Shown here piece after piece: positions 16,823-26,108 of a stretch of DNA of 64,000 nt (position 1 is the stretch's first letter; every line of letters starts with the position of its first letter). The notes beneath the pieces are model-generated. The model had not been told where the DNA came from and made no database searches. It worked only from the letters and a program-made list of their open reading frames with translations. Both the position numbers and the translations under genes were made by a program. Source of the DNA: Lentibacillus amyloliquefaciens (GTDB lineage Bacteria; Bacillota; Bacilli; Bacillales; Amphibacillaceae); assembly GCF_001307805.1 (NCBI RefSeq), contig NZ_CP013862.1:1550001-1614000 (forward strand). Direction: 5' to 3'.

Positions 16823-16901
16823 AAAAACGAACGATAATTAGAAAGGGATCGGGGGCTGTTTGAAAATAAACTCCGCTAACCTTCATTATCGTTCGTTTTT
16901 T
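16823..16901 (+). terminator. Long-loop terminator after the NlpC/P60-like gene
   Basis: AAACGAACGATAAT pairs with ATTATCGTTCGTTT, separated by about 45 bases, and is followed by TTTTTTAT. Confidence 0.6.
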
Positions 16902-16979
16902 ATATTAATTTACAAGTTGTGCCCCGGCCCCCCCTCGCTTATTTTCGGCATTTACAAATCAAAGCCAAAACCGCTTTTG

Positions 16980-17042
16980 GCTGAAGTTGTCACAGATTTC
17001 GCTGAAGTTCACAACTTTTTCGCCGAAGTTCACAATATTGGA
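16980..17042. repeat. Three tandem 21-bp units (GCTGAAGTTCACAA type)
   Basis: Units at 16980-17000, 17001-17021 and 17022-17042 each start GCTGAAGTT or GCCGAAGTT and continue with CACAA-like sequence. The period is exactly 21 bp. Other 21-bp arrays with unrelated sequence lie at 45750-45854 and 46689-46814. Confidence 0.75.
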
Positions 17043-17183
17043 ATATATCCCCACCCATTCATCCGCTTATTTCTATGAAAATAAACACTGCACCGCTTCC
17101 AACATTTTTCACACAACGAACATTCATTGTTATAATAGGCTTAATACGTCATAAGATAAAAATCGCCAAAGGTCGTGAGAAAA

Positions 17184-17888
17184 ATGGAAAATACATTAAT
17201 CATAAGAAACATAATAAACGATCAGGAAGTCAGTTTCGACTTGATTGTAAATGCCAGAAATGATTATGTCGTCAAAACGGAAGAAGTTGATGACACCATC
17301 ATCGTCAGGGACCTGTCACGGAAACGCAACATAATTACATTCTTTAAATATTACAAAATAGCGGGCATGCTGGTGAAAGAATTAGAGATTACAGATGAAG
17401 AGCTGAAGGTCATCGATGAAATTGAAGAGAAATTTAAGCAACAAGCAATCGAACGGGATGCCAAGCGAAAAGAAGACTTGATGAATGGCACAACAACGAT
17501 TAAAGTGAATAAACGCAGTGGAAAGCTGTTAAATGGTTATGTTATTTTCGGCCATGAAGCAGAGTTATTGAAAGAATTGGGTGTTGCCAAAACCGCAGGC
17601 GGGTGGCAGACGTTGGTTGATGAAGAATTCATTGAAGCAGTTGGCGAGGAATTTACATACGAGCAGGCAGCCGCTTATGCAAAACCGTTAGTGGAGAAAA
17701 GAGAGAAGGAACAGGCAGAAAAAGACGCTAAGATCGCGGAAGCCAAAAAGACCGGTGAGAAGGTCACAATCAGACAGTGGCAGGAGAAATGCAACAACGC
17801 CAGGAAAAACTGTGAGCTGGATAACATGAGTGAAGTCGCGTTACCTGACGGAAAAACTAAAATCGAACGACGGCATACAGCGGAATAG
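17184..17888 (+). CDS. Hypothetical soluble protein, C-terminal coiled coil
   Basis: 234 residues from ATG 17184 (a GTG nine bases upstream is too close to AAAGG). N-terminal half is mixed alpha/beta (LIVNARNDYVVKTEEVDDTIIVRDLS); residues about 75-100 and 175-200 are Lys/Glu-rich helices, and the middle has GWQTLVDEEFIEAVGEEFTYEQAAAYAKPLVE. I do not recognise a family. It stands alone between a 21-bp repeat array and a REP-like element in the accessory zone, which suggests acquired DNA. Confidence 0.6.
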   Translation: MENTLIIRNIINDQEVSFDLIVNARNDYVVKTEEVDDTIIVRDLSRKRNIITFFKYYKIAGMLVKELEITDEELKVIDEIEEKFKQQAIERDAKRKEDLMNGTTTIKVNKRSGKLLNGYVIFGHEAELLKELGVAKTAGGWQTLVDEEFIEAVGEEFTYEQAAAYAKPLVEKREKEQAEKDAKIAEAKKTGEKVTIRQWQEKCNNARKNCELDNMSEVALPDGKTKIERRHTAE

Positions 17889-17901
17889 GTTTCTTAAGGC
17901 C

Positions 17902-17950
17902 TGTGCTAGTCACTTTCCGAATTTTGTCAATAAATGTCGAATGGAATAAG
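17902..17950. repeat. REP-like interspersed element, copy A
   Basis: GTGCTAGTCACTTTCCGAATT..GTCAATAAATGTCGAATGG resembles copies at 22913-22976 and 26428-26487, sharing TGTCACT, ATTTTGTC and TGTCGAATGG. Just downstream is GTGCCAGGCACTG, another small palindrome typical of such elements. Confidence 0.55.
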
Positions 17951-18142
17951 GAGTTAATAAGAAAATGGTGCCAGGCACTGTTTGCCAATTTGGTGTCACC
18001 TCATTGATGTGGAAGACTAATTTCGCATCCATTAGTAAAAGAAAATTCTGATATTTAACCGTTGACTTACTCAACTCCATAATATACCTTTATAGTAAGG
18101 GTATAATAGATACCCTACCCTCTTTAAGAGGGAGTAATAATA

Positions 18143-18307
18143 GTGAACGAGATTGGGCTTCTAACGGCTGTTTTAGGTCTCATTACAGCGATCGTTGGTT
18201 TTGTTGCGTCAATCGTAACGACGTATCGGGATTTTCATTGTCGAAAAGAAAAGAATCCAACTCCGCACCAACCGGAGAAGGATTCTAAAACTAACAACCG
18301 AGGTTAA
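18143..18307 (+). CDS. 54-residue single-span membrane peptide, unknown
   Basis: GTG 18143 after AAGAGGGAG. Residues 3-28 (EIGLLTAVLGLITAIVGFV...) form one membrane helix, followed by a basic hydrophilic tail (YRDFHCRKEKNPT). A promoter-like GGTATAATAG lies at about 18099-18108. A hairpin inside the gene (CCAACTCCG/CCGGAGAAGG-like, 18253-18284) and an AAGGGG/CCCCTT stem at its end recall compact toxin mRNAs, but no homologue comes to mind. Confidence 0.5.
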   Translation: MNEIGLLTAVLGLITAIVGFVASIVTTYRDFHCRKEKNPTPHQPEKDSKTNNRG

Positions 18308-18421
18308 GGGGAATCATCCCCTTGCCTCACCACTATTATATGTTTATCATGCCCTTGCCATACCACATTTGTCAAGGAGTTGATCCGATGCTCACAGCGA
18401 CTATTGCTATTTCCATCGCTT

Positions 18422-18490
18422 AATGCTCATCACCCTGTCGACATTTGTGCTTTTGTACAAAACACGCTGGAAGAGAAACAAAAACAGTTG
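18422..18490 (+). CDS. 22-residue membrane peptide translationally coupled to an 11-residue leader
   Basis: An 11-codon frame from ATG 18388 (after AAGGAGTTGATCCG) ends in TAATG, whose ATG at 18422 opens a second frame MLITLSTFVLLYKTRWKRNKNS. The overlap of stop and start looks like translational coupling; alternatively it is one 33-residue peptide split by a frameshift, since both parts are hydrophobic and then basic. Unknown function; sits between the 54-residue peptide and an HTH protein. Confidence 0.4.
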
Positions 18491-18510
18491 ATGTATGCGA
18501 GGTGGACTAT

Positions 18511-18735
18511 ATGACTTCCAAACAACCGGTGCAATACTATGGACTAAAGGAATTTGCTGACATTGCCAAAGAAGAAGGGATGTATTACAGCACACGGCAG
18601 TTATCCGTTTACAAAGGAAGAGATAAACTGCCTGAACCTACCGTCATGATCGGGGACAAAGCCGGATGGACAAAAGACCAGATCGATGAATGGATTAAGC
18701 AGATTAAAGAGAAAAAGAGCGAAAGAAATAAATAA
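18511..18735 (+). CDS. Small helix-turn-helix DNA-binding protein (excisionase/MerR-like)
   Basis: 74 residues from ATG 18511 with GAGGTGG upstream; the open frame extends further upstream but without a site. The segment YYGLKEFADIAKEEGMYYSTRQLSVYKGRDKLPEPTVMIGDKAGWTKDQIDEWI is a winged-helix MerR/excisionase-type domain, usually a DNA-bending or phage-type regulator. It precedes an RNase H-like gene by 82 bp and is probably part of the same accessory cluster. Confidence 0.7.
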   Translation: MTSKQPVQYYGLKEFADIAKEEGMYYSTRQLSVYKGRDKLPEPTVMIGDKAGWTKDQIDEWIKQIKEKKSERNK

Positions 18736-18817
18736 TGAGTATGCCCCTCCCCTGCTCCATTTCGCCGTTCGTTGCGTTCACTGTCTTTACTATTCCAATT
18801 ATTGAGGAGATTAGATA

Positions 18818-19375
18818 ATGAGACAAAAAAGCAGCAAAAAGCCCGTGCCAGCGCTACCTGATTTTTGGGGAAGATCAAAAGAACCAATTGAAAAAGAATA
18901 TAAGGATTGGATTTACAACCAATATTTCAGCCGGGACGTCTTAACAATCTACTGTGACGCATCGGTGAATGCACAGAAAAAGATGGCAGCAGGTTTCTGC
19001 TATGTTTATAATGGAACCGTGACGAAGAAATATCAATTAATTAATAAAACCAGAGATTGTTCAATTTCCGTATTTGCTGAGATTATAGCCATTATCAGTG
19101 CTCTGAAAAAATTCCCTCAAAATGTCAGAGGAAGTTATTCAAGCGTGCTGATCTATAGCGATCTGGATTATATTGATAATATCCTGACACAAAGAACTTC
19201 ATTTAAAAATACCTGCCTCAAAAGAGCACAGAAGGAATTAATCTTCACATTTGAACAGACATCACGCCAACATCCAAACACCAAGGTAGATATCTCACCA
19301 CTAACCAGAAACCAAAAGAAGCATAATCCATTTTTGAAAGCCGCTCACAATGCTGCACGAGAACTGATTACATAA
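18818..19375 (+). CDS. RNase H-fold protein
   Basis: 185 residues from ATG 18818 (GAGGAG upstream). From residue 42 there is an RNase H-like core: LTIYCDASVN (first Asp strand), GFCYVYNG, SVFAEIIAIISAL (Glu helix), SVLIYSDLDYIDNI (second Asp), and a C-terminal NPFLKAAHNAARELI helix. The D-E-D series suggests an active ribonuclease H that cuts RNA in RNA:DNA hybrids, though the last acidic residue is not clear. It lies apart from chromosomal rnh contexts, next to an HTH gene, as in mobile DNA. Confidence 0.72.
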   Translation: MRQKSSKKPVPALPDFWGRSKEPIEKEYKDWIYNQYFSRDVLTIYCDASVNAQKKMAAGFCYVYNGTVTKKYQLINKTRDCSISVFAEIIAIISALKKFPQNVRGSYSSVLIYSDLDYIDNILTQRTSFKNTCLKRAQKELIFTFEQTSRQHPNTKVDISPLTRNQKKHNPFLKAAHNAARELIT

Positions 19376-19518
19376 GAAGATTGGTTGGCTTCAGAATCTG
19401 GAGATAGGTTTAAATGATTCGGCAGGCCGGGGGATAGCCATATAATGAAAAGCCGATCCGGGTCTATTGACATCACTGCAATAGTATATTAAAGTTTTTG
19501 TTACCTAATTTCATATAA

Positions 19519-19629
19519 CTTATCCAGAGTGGCTGAGGGATCTGGCCCTGTGAAGCCCGGCAACCTGCAGACGTAATTGTAAGGTGCCAACTCCAGCAAA
19601 TCGCGGTTTCAAGCGTTTTGAAAGATAAG
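19519..19629 (+). promoter_or_regulatory. SAM-I (S-box) riboswitch
   Basis: CTTATCCAGAG...GAGGGATCTGGCCCTGTGAAGCCCGGCAACC...AAGGTGCCAACTCC...GATAAG carries the S-box landmarks: P1 arms, GGCCCTGTGAAGCC, CGGCAACC and the GGTGCCAA/TCC segment. SAM binding should favour the terminator at 19644-19667. The first downstream gene is the NhaC-family transporter. Confidence 0.95.
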
Positions 19630-19643
19630 GTGTCCGGACGAAC

Positions 19644-19668
19644 GCCTTCCAAAACGGAAGGTTTTTTT
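19644..19668 (+). terminator. S-box-controlled terminator
   Basis: CCTTCC, AAAA loop region, GGAAGG, then seven T residues, directly after the aptamer. Confidence 0.85.
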
Positions 19669-19931
19669 GTTTTTTAAACTTCTAGTTGATTTGAATGGTT
19701 GAGGGTTGAGCCTCTTCAAAAGTGGATGTGTGTGACCCCGCAAGTGGGGTACGGGCCAAAGAGGTTTGCCCGCGGAGAGTGCGTCTATTTCCACTGCGTT
19801 CGCAAAAAAGCAACAACCCCTGTAAATACAGGAGACAAGCAGTGATATATCGACCTTCCACAATACATCAATCCGTTATTTTTCCACAAACTTGAACCAA
19901 CAAGAATGCAGCAGCGAATGGAGGAACAGCA
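19669..19931. other. Unusually long leader between S-box terminator and transporter
   Basis: About 260 bp without a gene. It holds small hairpins, e.g. GACCCCGCAAGTGGGGT near 19735 and CCCCTGTAAATACAGG near 19816, then GGAGGAAC before ATG 19932. Confidence 0.5.
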
Positions 19932-21236
19932 ATGAATGCACCGGAAATGAACAAAGGACGCGCATCGGCATTATTGCCATTTATCATATTTCTAGTTTTA
20001 TTTATCGGTTCTGGACTTCTCAATGGAGATTTTTATAAATTACCAGTACTTGTTGCCGTCTTTATCGCTGTTTTGGCTGCATTATTCATGAACAGAAAAA
20101 TTGCTTTTCAAGATAAGCTTGACCACTTGACTAAAGGGGCCGGACACCCCAACATCATGCTAATGGTCATGATTTACCTGCTGGCCGGTGCGTTCTCCGC
20201 GGTTGCAGAGGGGGTCGGTGCAGTTGAATCAACCGTCAATCTCAGCCTGACTTTTGTGCCTGAAAACTTACTGATTGTTGGCTTATTTATTATCGGCTGC
20301 TTCATTTCCATTTCTATGGGGAGTTCTGTCGGCACGGTCGTTGCGCTCGCTCCGATTGGTGTCGGTCTCGCCGATCAGACCGGAATGAGCACTGCATTGA
20401 TTTTAGGATCCATCATCAGTGGGGCGATGTTCGGTGATAATTTATCAATCATTTCGGATACAACCATTGCGGCCGTAAAAACACAGGCTGTCAAAATGAA
20501 CGATAAATTTAAAGTCAACATCTTTATTGCTCTTCCGGCCGCCATCGTGACTGCTGTTATTTTTGGTGTCATGACATGGGATGCCGGCGGCTCGATCAGC
20601 GGTGATCACCCGTATGACTTGGTAAAGGTGCTTCCCTATCTTGCTGTACTTACTTTTGCCGTCGCTGGGGTAAATGTGATTTACGTGTTGATCGGCGGAA
20701 TCGTTTTCGCCGGGGCAGTCGGGCTTTTTTACAGTGCGTTTGATGTCATGGAATTCCTGAATTTGCTTGGTGATGGTATGGCCGGCATGCAGGAATTGGC
20801 CCTTTTGTCGATTTTACTTGGCGGATTGGTTGAACTGGTTCGTGTGAATGGTGGGATCGACTTCCTGCTGCACACCATCAGCAAGCGGATTCACTCGACA
20901 AAAGGGGCTGAAGCGGGCATTGCCGGACTCGTCAGTGTCTTTGACGTTTCAACGGCCAATAATACCATTGCGATTATCAGCGTCGGCTCATTAGCTAAAC
21001 AGATTTCAGGACGATTCGGTGTCGACCCGCGCCGGACAGCTAGTGTGCTGGATATTTTTGGAGGTGCTTTTCAGGGGATTTTGCCATATGGTGCACAATT
21101 GCTGGCGGTAGCCGGTGTTGCATCGATATCGCCTGTTTCGATCATGCCCTATTGTATTTATCCAATTCTGCTCGGAATAGCCGGTGCGATCGCCATTGCA
21201 ACGGGGTACCCACGGTTTTCGACGAGAGGAAATTAA
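19932..21236 (+). CDS. metT: NhaC/MetT-family transporter, probable methionine importer
   Basis: 434 residues, about 11-12 membrane segments, of the Na+/H+ antiporter NhaC superfamily. Conserved parts include ISMGSSVGTVVALAPIG (about 130-147), GAMFGDNLSIISDTTIA (about 168-185) and, late, DVSTANNTIAIISVGSLAKQIS and LDIFGGAFQGILPYGAQ. NhaC-like members preceded by S-boxes were proposed as the methionine transporter MetT, and an S-box lies upstream here, so methionine uptake is preferred over sodium export. ATG 19932 follows GGAGGAAC. Substrate is inferred from regulation. Confidence 0.75.
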   Translation: MNAPEMNKGRASALLPFIIFLVLFIGSGLLNGDFYKLPVLVAVFIAVLAALFMNRKIAFQDKLDHLTKGAGHPNIMLMVMIYLLAGAFSAVAEGVGAVESTVNLSLTFVPENLLIVGLFIIGCFISISMGSSVGTVVALAPIGVGLADQTGMSTALILGSIISGAMFGDNLSIISDTTIAAVKTQAVKMNDKFKVNIFIALPAAIVTAVIFGVMTWDAGGSISGDHPYDLVKVLPYLAVLTFAVAGVNVIYVLIGGIVFAGAVGLFYSAFDVMEFLNLLGDGMAGMQELALLSILLGGLVELVRVNGGIDFLLHTISKRIHSTKGAEAGIAGLVSVFDVSTANNTIAIISVGSLAKQISGRFGVDPRRTASVLDIFGGAFQGILPYGAQLLAVAGVASISPVSIMPYCIYPILLGIAGAIAIATGYPRFSTRGN

Positions 21237-21361
21237 TGGGGGCTCCATGGATGATAGCAAGGGTTGCTTCAGATTCTTAATGAATAATTTCCCCTTATAA
21301 TGTATAGTTGAACATAATACTTAAGACGAACGGTAACAACTTTTTATACAAGGGATGTACA

Positions 21362-22213
21362 ATGAGAAAAATTATTTTATCGACGGAAAGTGGAGCGGAT
21401 TTACCGAAGAAGTTGGCTGACAGAAGTGCTGTTCAAATCGTTCCGATGCACGTCATCATGGATGGGCAGGATTATTTGGATGGGACGTTGCCCGTAAAGG
21501 ATATTTATGACTATTATGATCGCACCAAAAAAATACCCTCTACAACATCGACAAATGCCAATGAGTATCATGACTTTTTCACAAAGATAAAAGCGGATTT
21601 TCCTGATTGCACCATTATTCATATTGGTTATACGTCAAAGGCATCTTCTTCCTTCCAAAATGCGATCATCGCTTCAGAGGACTTTGATAATCTTTTTCTC
21701 ATTGATGCTTTGAATGTGACTGGTGGATTAGCTGCTATTGTGATGTATGCAGTTAACTTGTTAGAGAAAGATCCTGCGATTGAACCTGATAAATTGATAG
21801 AAAAAATTGAAGCAATTATTCCTAAATCAAGGCTTGCGTTTGTTCCCGGCAGCTTAGAATTTTTAAAAGCAGGTGGACGTGTCAGCAATATGGCCTATCT
21901 TGGAGGGGCTTTATTGAAATTAAAGCCACGCATTGAATTAGTTGAAGGAAAACTTATTTCTACAAAGAAGTATCGCGGGAAAATGAGTAGTGTTGCAGAA
22001 AAACTCATGGAGGATTATTTAAATCAGTACGACATCGACCGGGAACAACTCTATTTCCTATACTCAATCGGACTTGATGAAAGTATCATGCAGCGGATGG
22101 ACGAAATCGCAAAAGAAAACCAATTCAAAAATATAAAATGGATGCAGGCAGGTGCTATGATTTCGACTCATGCAGGACCTGGGGGCTTTGGGATTGCAGG
22201 ATTAGAAGTTTAA
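21362..22213 (+). CDS. DegV family fatty-acid-binding protein
   Basis: 283 residues from ATG 21362 (AAGGGATG upstream); the frame opens earlier at 21308 without a site. DegV/FakB proteins hold a fatty acid for phosphorylation by FakA. Seen here: N-terminal STESGADLP (S/T-D/E-S strand), the GTLPVKDIYDYY and TTSTNANEYHDFF segment, HIGYTSKASSSFQNA, VTGGLAAIVMYA, and the lid-side RVSNMAYLGGALLKLKPRIELVEGKL. It is monocistronic. Length is normal for the family. Confidence 0.9.
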   Translation: MRKIILSTESGADLPKKLADRSAVQIVPMHVIMDGQDYLDGTLPVKDIYDYYDRTKKIPSTTSTNANEYHDFFTKIKADFPDCTIIHIGYTSKASSSFQNAIIASEDFDNLFLIDALNVTGGLAAIVMYAVNLLEKDPAIEPDKLIEKIEAIIPKSRLAFVPGSLEFLKAGGRVSNMAYLGGALLKLKPRIELVEGKLISTKKYRGKMSSVAEKLMEDYLNQYDIDREQLYFLYSIGLDESIMQRMDEIAKENQFKNIKWMQAGAMISTHAGPGGFGIAGLEV

Positions 22214-22395
22214 CTTGGTGCCTTCACTTACCGAAGCTCTGACTTAATTTTGTATTTCTCCGAGGTCCGATGCATGGTGTGGCTCATTTTCCTAAGCCAA
22301 AATATGATTATACAGCTTTCCCATTTTTGGAATGGTCATTGTCTATAACTGTAAATGAAGCATAGAGAAATTGTTTTTGCGAGGGAGGGCTTCGA

Positions 22396-22797
22396 GTGGA
22401 TGAACTTATCGGATTGTTAATCTTTATTATTATTGGGTTCTTTTTATACAAAAAAGGTATTTTGAAATTCATAGATGTAAGGAAAAATAAATATTTTCAC
22501 AATCATCGGCGTAATAAACTTGATATCTCTTATGAAAAATTTAAAGGCTCTGATGATTATTATTTTTTCCTGAAAAAATCTGAACCATTTACCTTCCAAT
22601 TTGATGTCATTGTAGAAGAAGGTTCGTTGACACTCGAACTGAGAAGTATGAAAGATCTTTTATACACGAAAACATTCACAGCTGATGAAAATGGAACGTT
22701 CACTTTTACTGCAACAAGACGTTTTCATACACTAAGCGTTGAGGGTCACGATACAAAAGGTAGCTGTCACATGAAATTTCTGAAAAACCAAACCTGA
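22396..22797 (+). CDS. Hypothetical protein with one N-terminal membrane helix
   Basis: 133 residues, GTG 22396 after GAGGGAGGG. Residues 3-20 (ELIGLLIFIIIGFFLY) are a membrane anchor; the remainder is a beta-rich extracytoplasmic or cytosolic domain (PFTFQFDVIVEEGSLTLELRS, TFTATRRFHTLSVEGHDTKGS) reminiscent of small secreted beta-sandwiches. Family not recognised. Confidence 0.6.
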   Translation: MDELIGLLIFIIIGFFLYKKGILKFIDVRKNKYFHNHRRNKLDISYEKFKGSDDYYFFLKKSEPFTFQFDVIVEEGSLTLELRSMKDLLYTKTFTADENGTFTFTATRRFHTLSVEGHDTKGSCHMKFLKNQT

Positions 22798-23197
22798 TGC
22801 CTGTCAGCCTTCCTGAGTTGTTGTCGGCTTTCCGGCTGATGTTCCCGGTACCAGCCCCATAACAATCACTCACTTTTACCCCTTTTTCAGCAAAACTCTC
22901 GATTGTCATGACTTGGTGTCTGTGTCACTTACCGATTTTTATCAATAAATGTCGAATGGGGTTTTCACATAAACGAAAAGTGCACAGCAATATGCTAAGA
23001 TGCCAAGCCTGTTCGCTAAACTTTTTGTTTTATTATTCGCACAAATGATGTATAATATAAACAGGTAGGAAATATATTAATAAAGACCGATTAGTGCTTT
23101 CACACCAATCGGCCTTGTGTGCAATAGCCCTTCAAGGGGGCAGCTCACATTGAGGAGAAGTAATCCACCCTAAATGCTGGCTAGGCTGACAGGGTGG
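22798..23197. other. Intergenic region with REP-like copy B and TA module 3 leader
   Basis: Contains the REP-like element (22913-22976), then a plus-strand TATAAT at 23051-23056 and the toxin terminator hairpin near 23084-23116. No protein gene is evident. Confidence 0.55.
22913..22976. repeat. REP-like interspersed element, copy B
   Basis: Shares TGTCACTTACCGA, TCAATAAATGTCGAATGGGG and TTTCACATAAAC with copies A and C. It stands about 75 bp from TA module 3. Confidence 0.6.
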
Positions 23198-23206
23198 TTA
23201 CTTCAT
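23063..23206 (+). ncRNA. Predicted antitoxin RNA of type I TA module 3
   Basis: Starts after TATAAT 23051-23056 and ends at the CCACCC...GGGTGG stem with TTACTTCATTT. Same arrangement as modules 1 and 2. Confidence 0.6.
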
Positions 23207-23275
23207 TTCTGACAGAATTGCAACAACAAGCGTTGCAAACGCAATCATCACAATTAATGACTCGAAAACTGTCAT
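23198..23275 (-). CDS. Small TxpA/BsrG-family (holin-like) toxin peptide, module 3
   Basis: 25 residues, MTVFESLIVMIAFATL..., ending SEMK. ATG 23275 follows AAAGGGGGTGAT; a minus-strand TATAAT lies at about 23342-23348. It differs from module 1 by a few substitutions (Y4F, V23E, K24M), all conservative for a membrane helix, suggesting that it is still under selection. Confidence 0.72.
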   Translation of the reverse strand: MTVFESLIVMIAFATLVVAILSEMK

Positions 23276-23349
23276 AGGCATCACCCCCTTTCTATAAAAG
23301 GGAGTGAGCCACCACCCATGAAAGCCTTATTACACTGAGTCTATTATAG

Positions 23350-23711
23350 CATAGGTGCCTTGAATTAAGTATTGTTTAATTATCTTCCTCTTCCTCAAAT
23401 CTTCACTGCAATTTATGAATTATAGCTATTCATATTTTCCTGTTTGTATTTCTGGTTTCAATACCCTGACATATTTTTAAAACACAGGATGCAAACTTTT
23501 CCTCTATCTGTATATTAAAACTGTGGCTATACAAAATTATGATTATGTTTATGATACAAACAAAGACCGCATGGTGCGCATACACCGAACGGCCTCAGAT
23601 CATCAAACAAAAGAATGATTATATAACTGTAACAATCCGCATGGTTGTCATTCCGGCCCCATTTTTCAAGACCGGAACAACTTTACCTGATGCAAGGAAT
23701 ATTCACGGGGC
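23350..23711. other. Intergenic region with relic toxin-module terminator
   Basis: At 23562-23595 AAAGACCGCATGGTGCG...CACCGAACGGCCT is the toxin-module terminator without the rest of the module. Read on the minus strand it ends in GGTCTTTGTTTG and is the nearest terminator downstream of proA. Otherwise nothing. Confidence 0.5.
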
Positions 23712-24959
23712 TTATTCTTTGATTTGTCCTTCACCGCGGATTATATATTTCGTTGAGGTTAACGCGGGCAGTCCCATCGGTCCGCGGGCATGTAATTTTT
23801 GTGTGCTAATGCCGATTTCAGCGCCAAATCCGAATTCAAAACCGTCTGTAAAACGCGTTGAGGTGTTGTGATAAAGAGCTGCCGCATCCACATTGTTGAA
23901 AAATTCCAGCACATGATCGTCCGTTTCTGTAATAATCGCCTCGGAATGGCCTGTGCCATAACGGCCGATATGTGCGATGGCATCATGCACGTTTGATACA
24001 ATTTTGACGGCTAAAATTTTATCCAGGTATTCGGTTTCCCAGTCTTCTTCTGTTGCCGGCGTGAGATTCCTTGCTATTTCCCGCGCTCTGTCATCGCCAC
24101 GCAATTCAACATCATGATCTTGAAGAGCTTTCACAAGTTCAGGCAAATTATTTTTCGCCCACGTTTCATGTACAATGACTGTTTCCGCAGCGTTACAGAC
24201 TGACGGGCGCTGTGTTTTGGCATTGACGGTGATATCAATCGCCATTTGCGGATCAGCGCTTTCATCAATAAAGATGTGACAATTTCCCGAACCTGTTTCC
24301 AATACCGGAACGGACGATTGTTCCACAACGGTTTGAATGAGATTCTTTCCGCCGCGTGGAATCAGAACGTCAAGATAGTCATTCAGCTTGAACATTTCAG
24401 CAGCTGTTTCTCTGCTATTATCTTCAAGCAGCTGCACGGCATCCTCAGGAATGTCCGATTTCTCAAGTGCACGGTGAATAACGTCTACAAGCGCCTTATT
24501 GGAATGAAGTGCTGAGGAACTGCCTCTTAGAAGGACGGCATTTCCTGTTTTTAAACAAAGACTTGCGGCATCCACCGTCACGTTAGGTCTTGCCTCATAT
24601 ATCATCCCAACGACACCGAGGGGAACCCTGACCTTTTCGATATTCATGCCATTAGGGCGGTCCCACGATTCCAACACGTCACCAATGGGATCACTTAAGG
24701 CAGCCTGTTGTTTGAGCGCATCCGCCATATCATTGATTCTTTGGTCATTTAACACAAGACGGTCGATCAGGGCTTCAGGAAATCCTTTTTGTTTTGCGTT
24801 TGCGATATCCTTTTCATTTTCGTTGATGATAAAATCCGTTTCACTCATGAGATGTTCAGCCATCAAATGCAACGCGGCATTCTTTTGATCTGTCGTTTTA
24901 ACACCAAGGCCTTGAGCAGACGCCTTTGCCTTTTGTGCTTTTGTGATTAATTCGCTCAT
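23712..24959 (-). CDS. proA: Gamma-glutamyl phosphate reductase
   Basis: 415 residues, full length. It reduces gamma-glutamyl phosphate with NADPH to glutamate semialdehyde, the second step of proline synthesis. Aldehyde-dehydrogenase-fold landmarks: [35 protein letters not shown], and the catalytic Cys in [15 protein letters not shown]. The ATG overlaps the proB stop in an ATGA arrangement, so translation is coupled. Controlled by the T-box upstream of proB. Confidence 0.97.
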   Translation of the reverse strand: MSELITKAQKAKASAQGLGVKTTDQKNAALHLMAEHLMSETDFIINENEKDIANAKQKGFPEALIDRLVLNDQRINDMADALKQQAALSDPIGDVLESWDRPNGMNIEKVRVPLGVVGMIYEARPNVTVDAASLCLKTGNAVLLRGSSSALHSNKALVDVIHRALEKSDIPEDAVQLLEDNSRETAAEMFKLNDYLDVLIPRGGKNLIQTVVEQSSVPVLETGSGNCHIFIDESADPQMAIDITVNAKTQRPSVCNAAETVIVHETWAKNNLPELVKALQDHDVELRGDDRAREIARNLTPATEEDWETEYLDKILAVKIVSNVHDAIAHIGRYGTGHSEAIITETDDHVLEFFNNVDAAALYHNTSTRFTDGFEFGFGAEIGISTQKLHARGPMGLPALTSTKYIIRGEGQIKE

Positions 24960-26083
24960 AGCATTTTTTCCTCCTTCAAAGATAGTACCAATCGATCGCG
25001 GTGAATCGCTTCCGGGCGGTTTCGTTCCGTTTTCACCATGGCGTCCGCGCTCGCCAGCCCTTTAATCCTGTTTAAATCCGAGGACGAATAATTCACCTGG
25101 CCTCTTCCTATAACCGTTTTGTTGGCGTTCGTGATTTCGACCACATCCCCTATGTCAAACATGCCTTCAAATGCTTTGATTCCCGCCGGCAGCAAACTTT
25201 TACCGTTCGACATAATCGCCAACTCTGCCCCTTCATCGATTTCGATTTTTCCTGAAATAGGTGAGTGTAAAGCAATCCATTGTTTCGGCTTATTTAAATT
25301 GTGGGGCTTCCTGTCGCCAATATAGGTGCCATCGCCCTTCCCATTCAAAATATCCAGTAGTTTTTCCTGTCCGCTACCGGTTCCAACAAATGTATGAACG
25401 CCGAGTGACAGGGCCGTGTGGGCAGCTGACAGTTTTGATGTCATCCCGCCTGTCCCGAATTTGGAACCCGAATCGTTTTTGGTATGATTAAACAGATCCT
25501 CGGTAATCGAAGGCAAAAAATCGTAACGCTTAGCTGTGGGATTTGTCTGCGGGTTGCTCTCATACAGTCCGTTAATATCCGTCAGCATGATTAAGAAATC
25601 CGCATGGACAAGACCGCTGACCAGCGCAGACAGCATATCATTGTCTCCGAAAGTCAATTCATCAACGGCAACCGAGTCATTTTCGTTTATAATCGGCAAA
25701 ACCGACCGCTTTAAAAGCTCGGTCAGCGTATTGTAAACATTCCCGTATTGGGCTTCATTGCCAAAAATCTTTCGCGTTAACAGCAATTGTGCGGCAACGA
25801 TTCCATGAGCCTTTAAGGTCTCTGTGTAAGCCTGCACTAACAATCCCTGGCCCACCGCGGCTGTCGCTTGTTTACCTGCGAGTGTAACGGGACGGGACGG
25901 ATAACCAAGCTCGCTAAAGCCGGCTGCAACAGCTCCTGAGGAAATCAAGATTACTTCATAGCCTTGTTTTTTCAGATATGCCAATGCATCTGCGTGTTCG
26001 TTCAGTTTGCTTTCGCTGAGCCCTCCGTTTTTATTCGTTAACAAACTGCTGCCGATCTTCACCACAATTCGTTTCATCGTCAT
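24956..26083 (-). CDS. proB: Glutamate 5-kinase
   Basis: About 375 residues. It phosphorylates glutamate to start proline synthesis. N-terminal amino-acid kinase domain ([69 protein letters not shown]) and a C-terminal PUA domain (about 280-365: [35 protein letters not shown]). The frame opens at 26095, but GAGGAG sits too close to that codon, so ATG 26083 (MTMKRIVVK) or 26077 is likelier. Four-base overlap with proA. Confidence 0.96.
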   Translation of the reverse strand: MTMKRIVVKIGSSLLTNKNGGLSESKLNEHADALAYLKKQGYEVILISSGAVAAGFSELGYPSRPVTLAGKQATAAVGQGLLVQAYTETLKAHGIVAAQLLLTRKIFGNEAQYGNVYNTLTELLKRSVLPIINENDSVAVDELTFGDNDMLSALVSGLVHADFLIMLTDINGLYESNPQTNPTAKRYDFLPSITEDLFNHTKNDSGSKFGTGGMTSKLSAAHTALSLGVHTFVGTGSGQEKLLDILNGKGDGTYIGDRKPHNLNKPKQWIALHSPISGKIEIDEGAELAIMSNGKSLLPAGIKAFEGMFDIGDVVEITNANKTVIGRGQVNYSSSDLNRIKGLASADAMVKTERNRPEAIHRDRLVLSLKEEKML

Positions 26084-26108
26084 AGAATCATACATCTCCT
26101 CTACAAAC

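Noticed and set aside
16860..17078. 72-residue plus-strand frame
   Set aside because: Starts inside a terminator stem and ends in the 21-bp array; not a gene.
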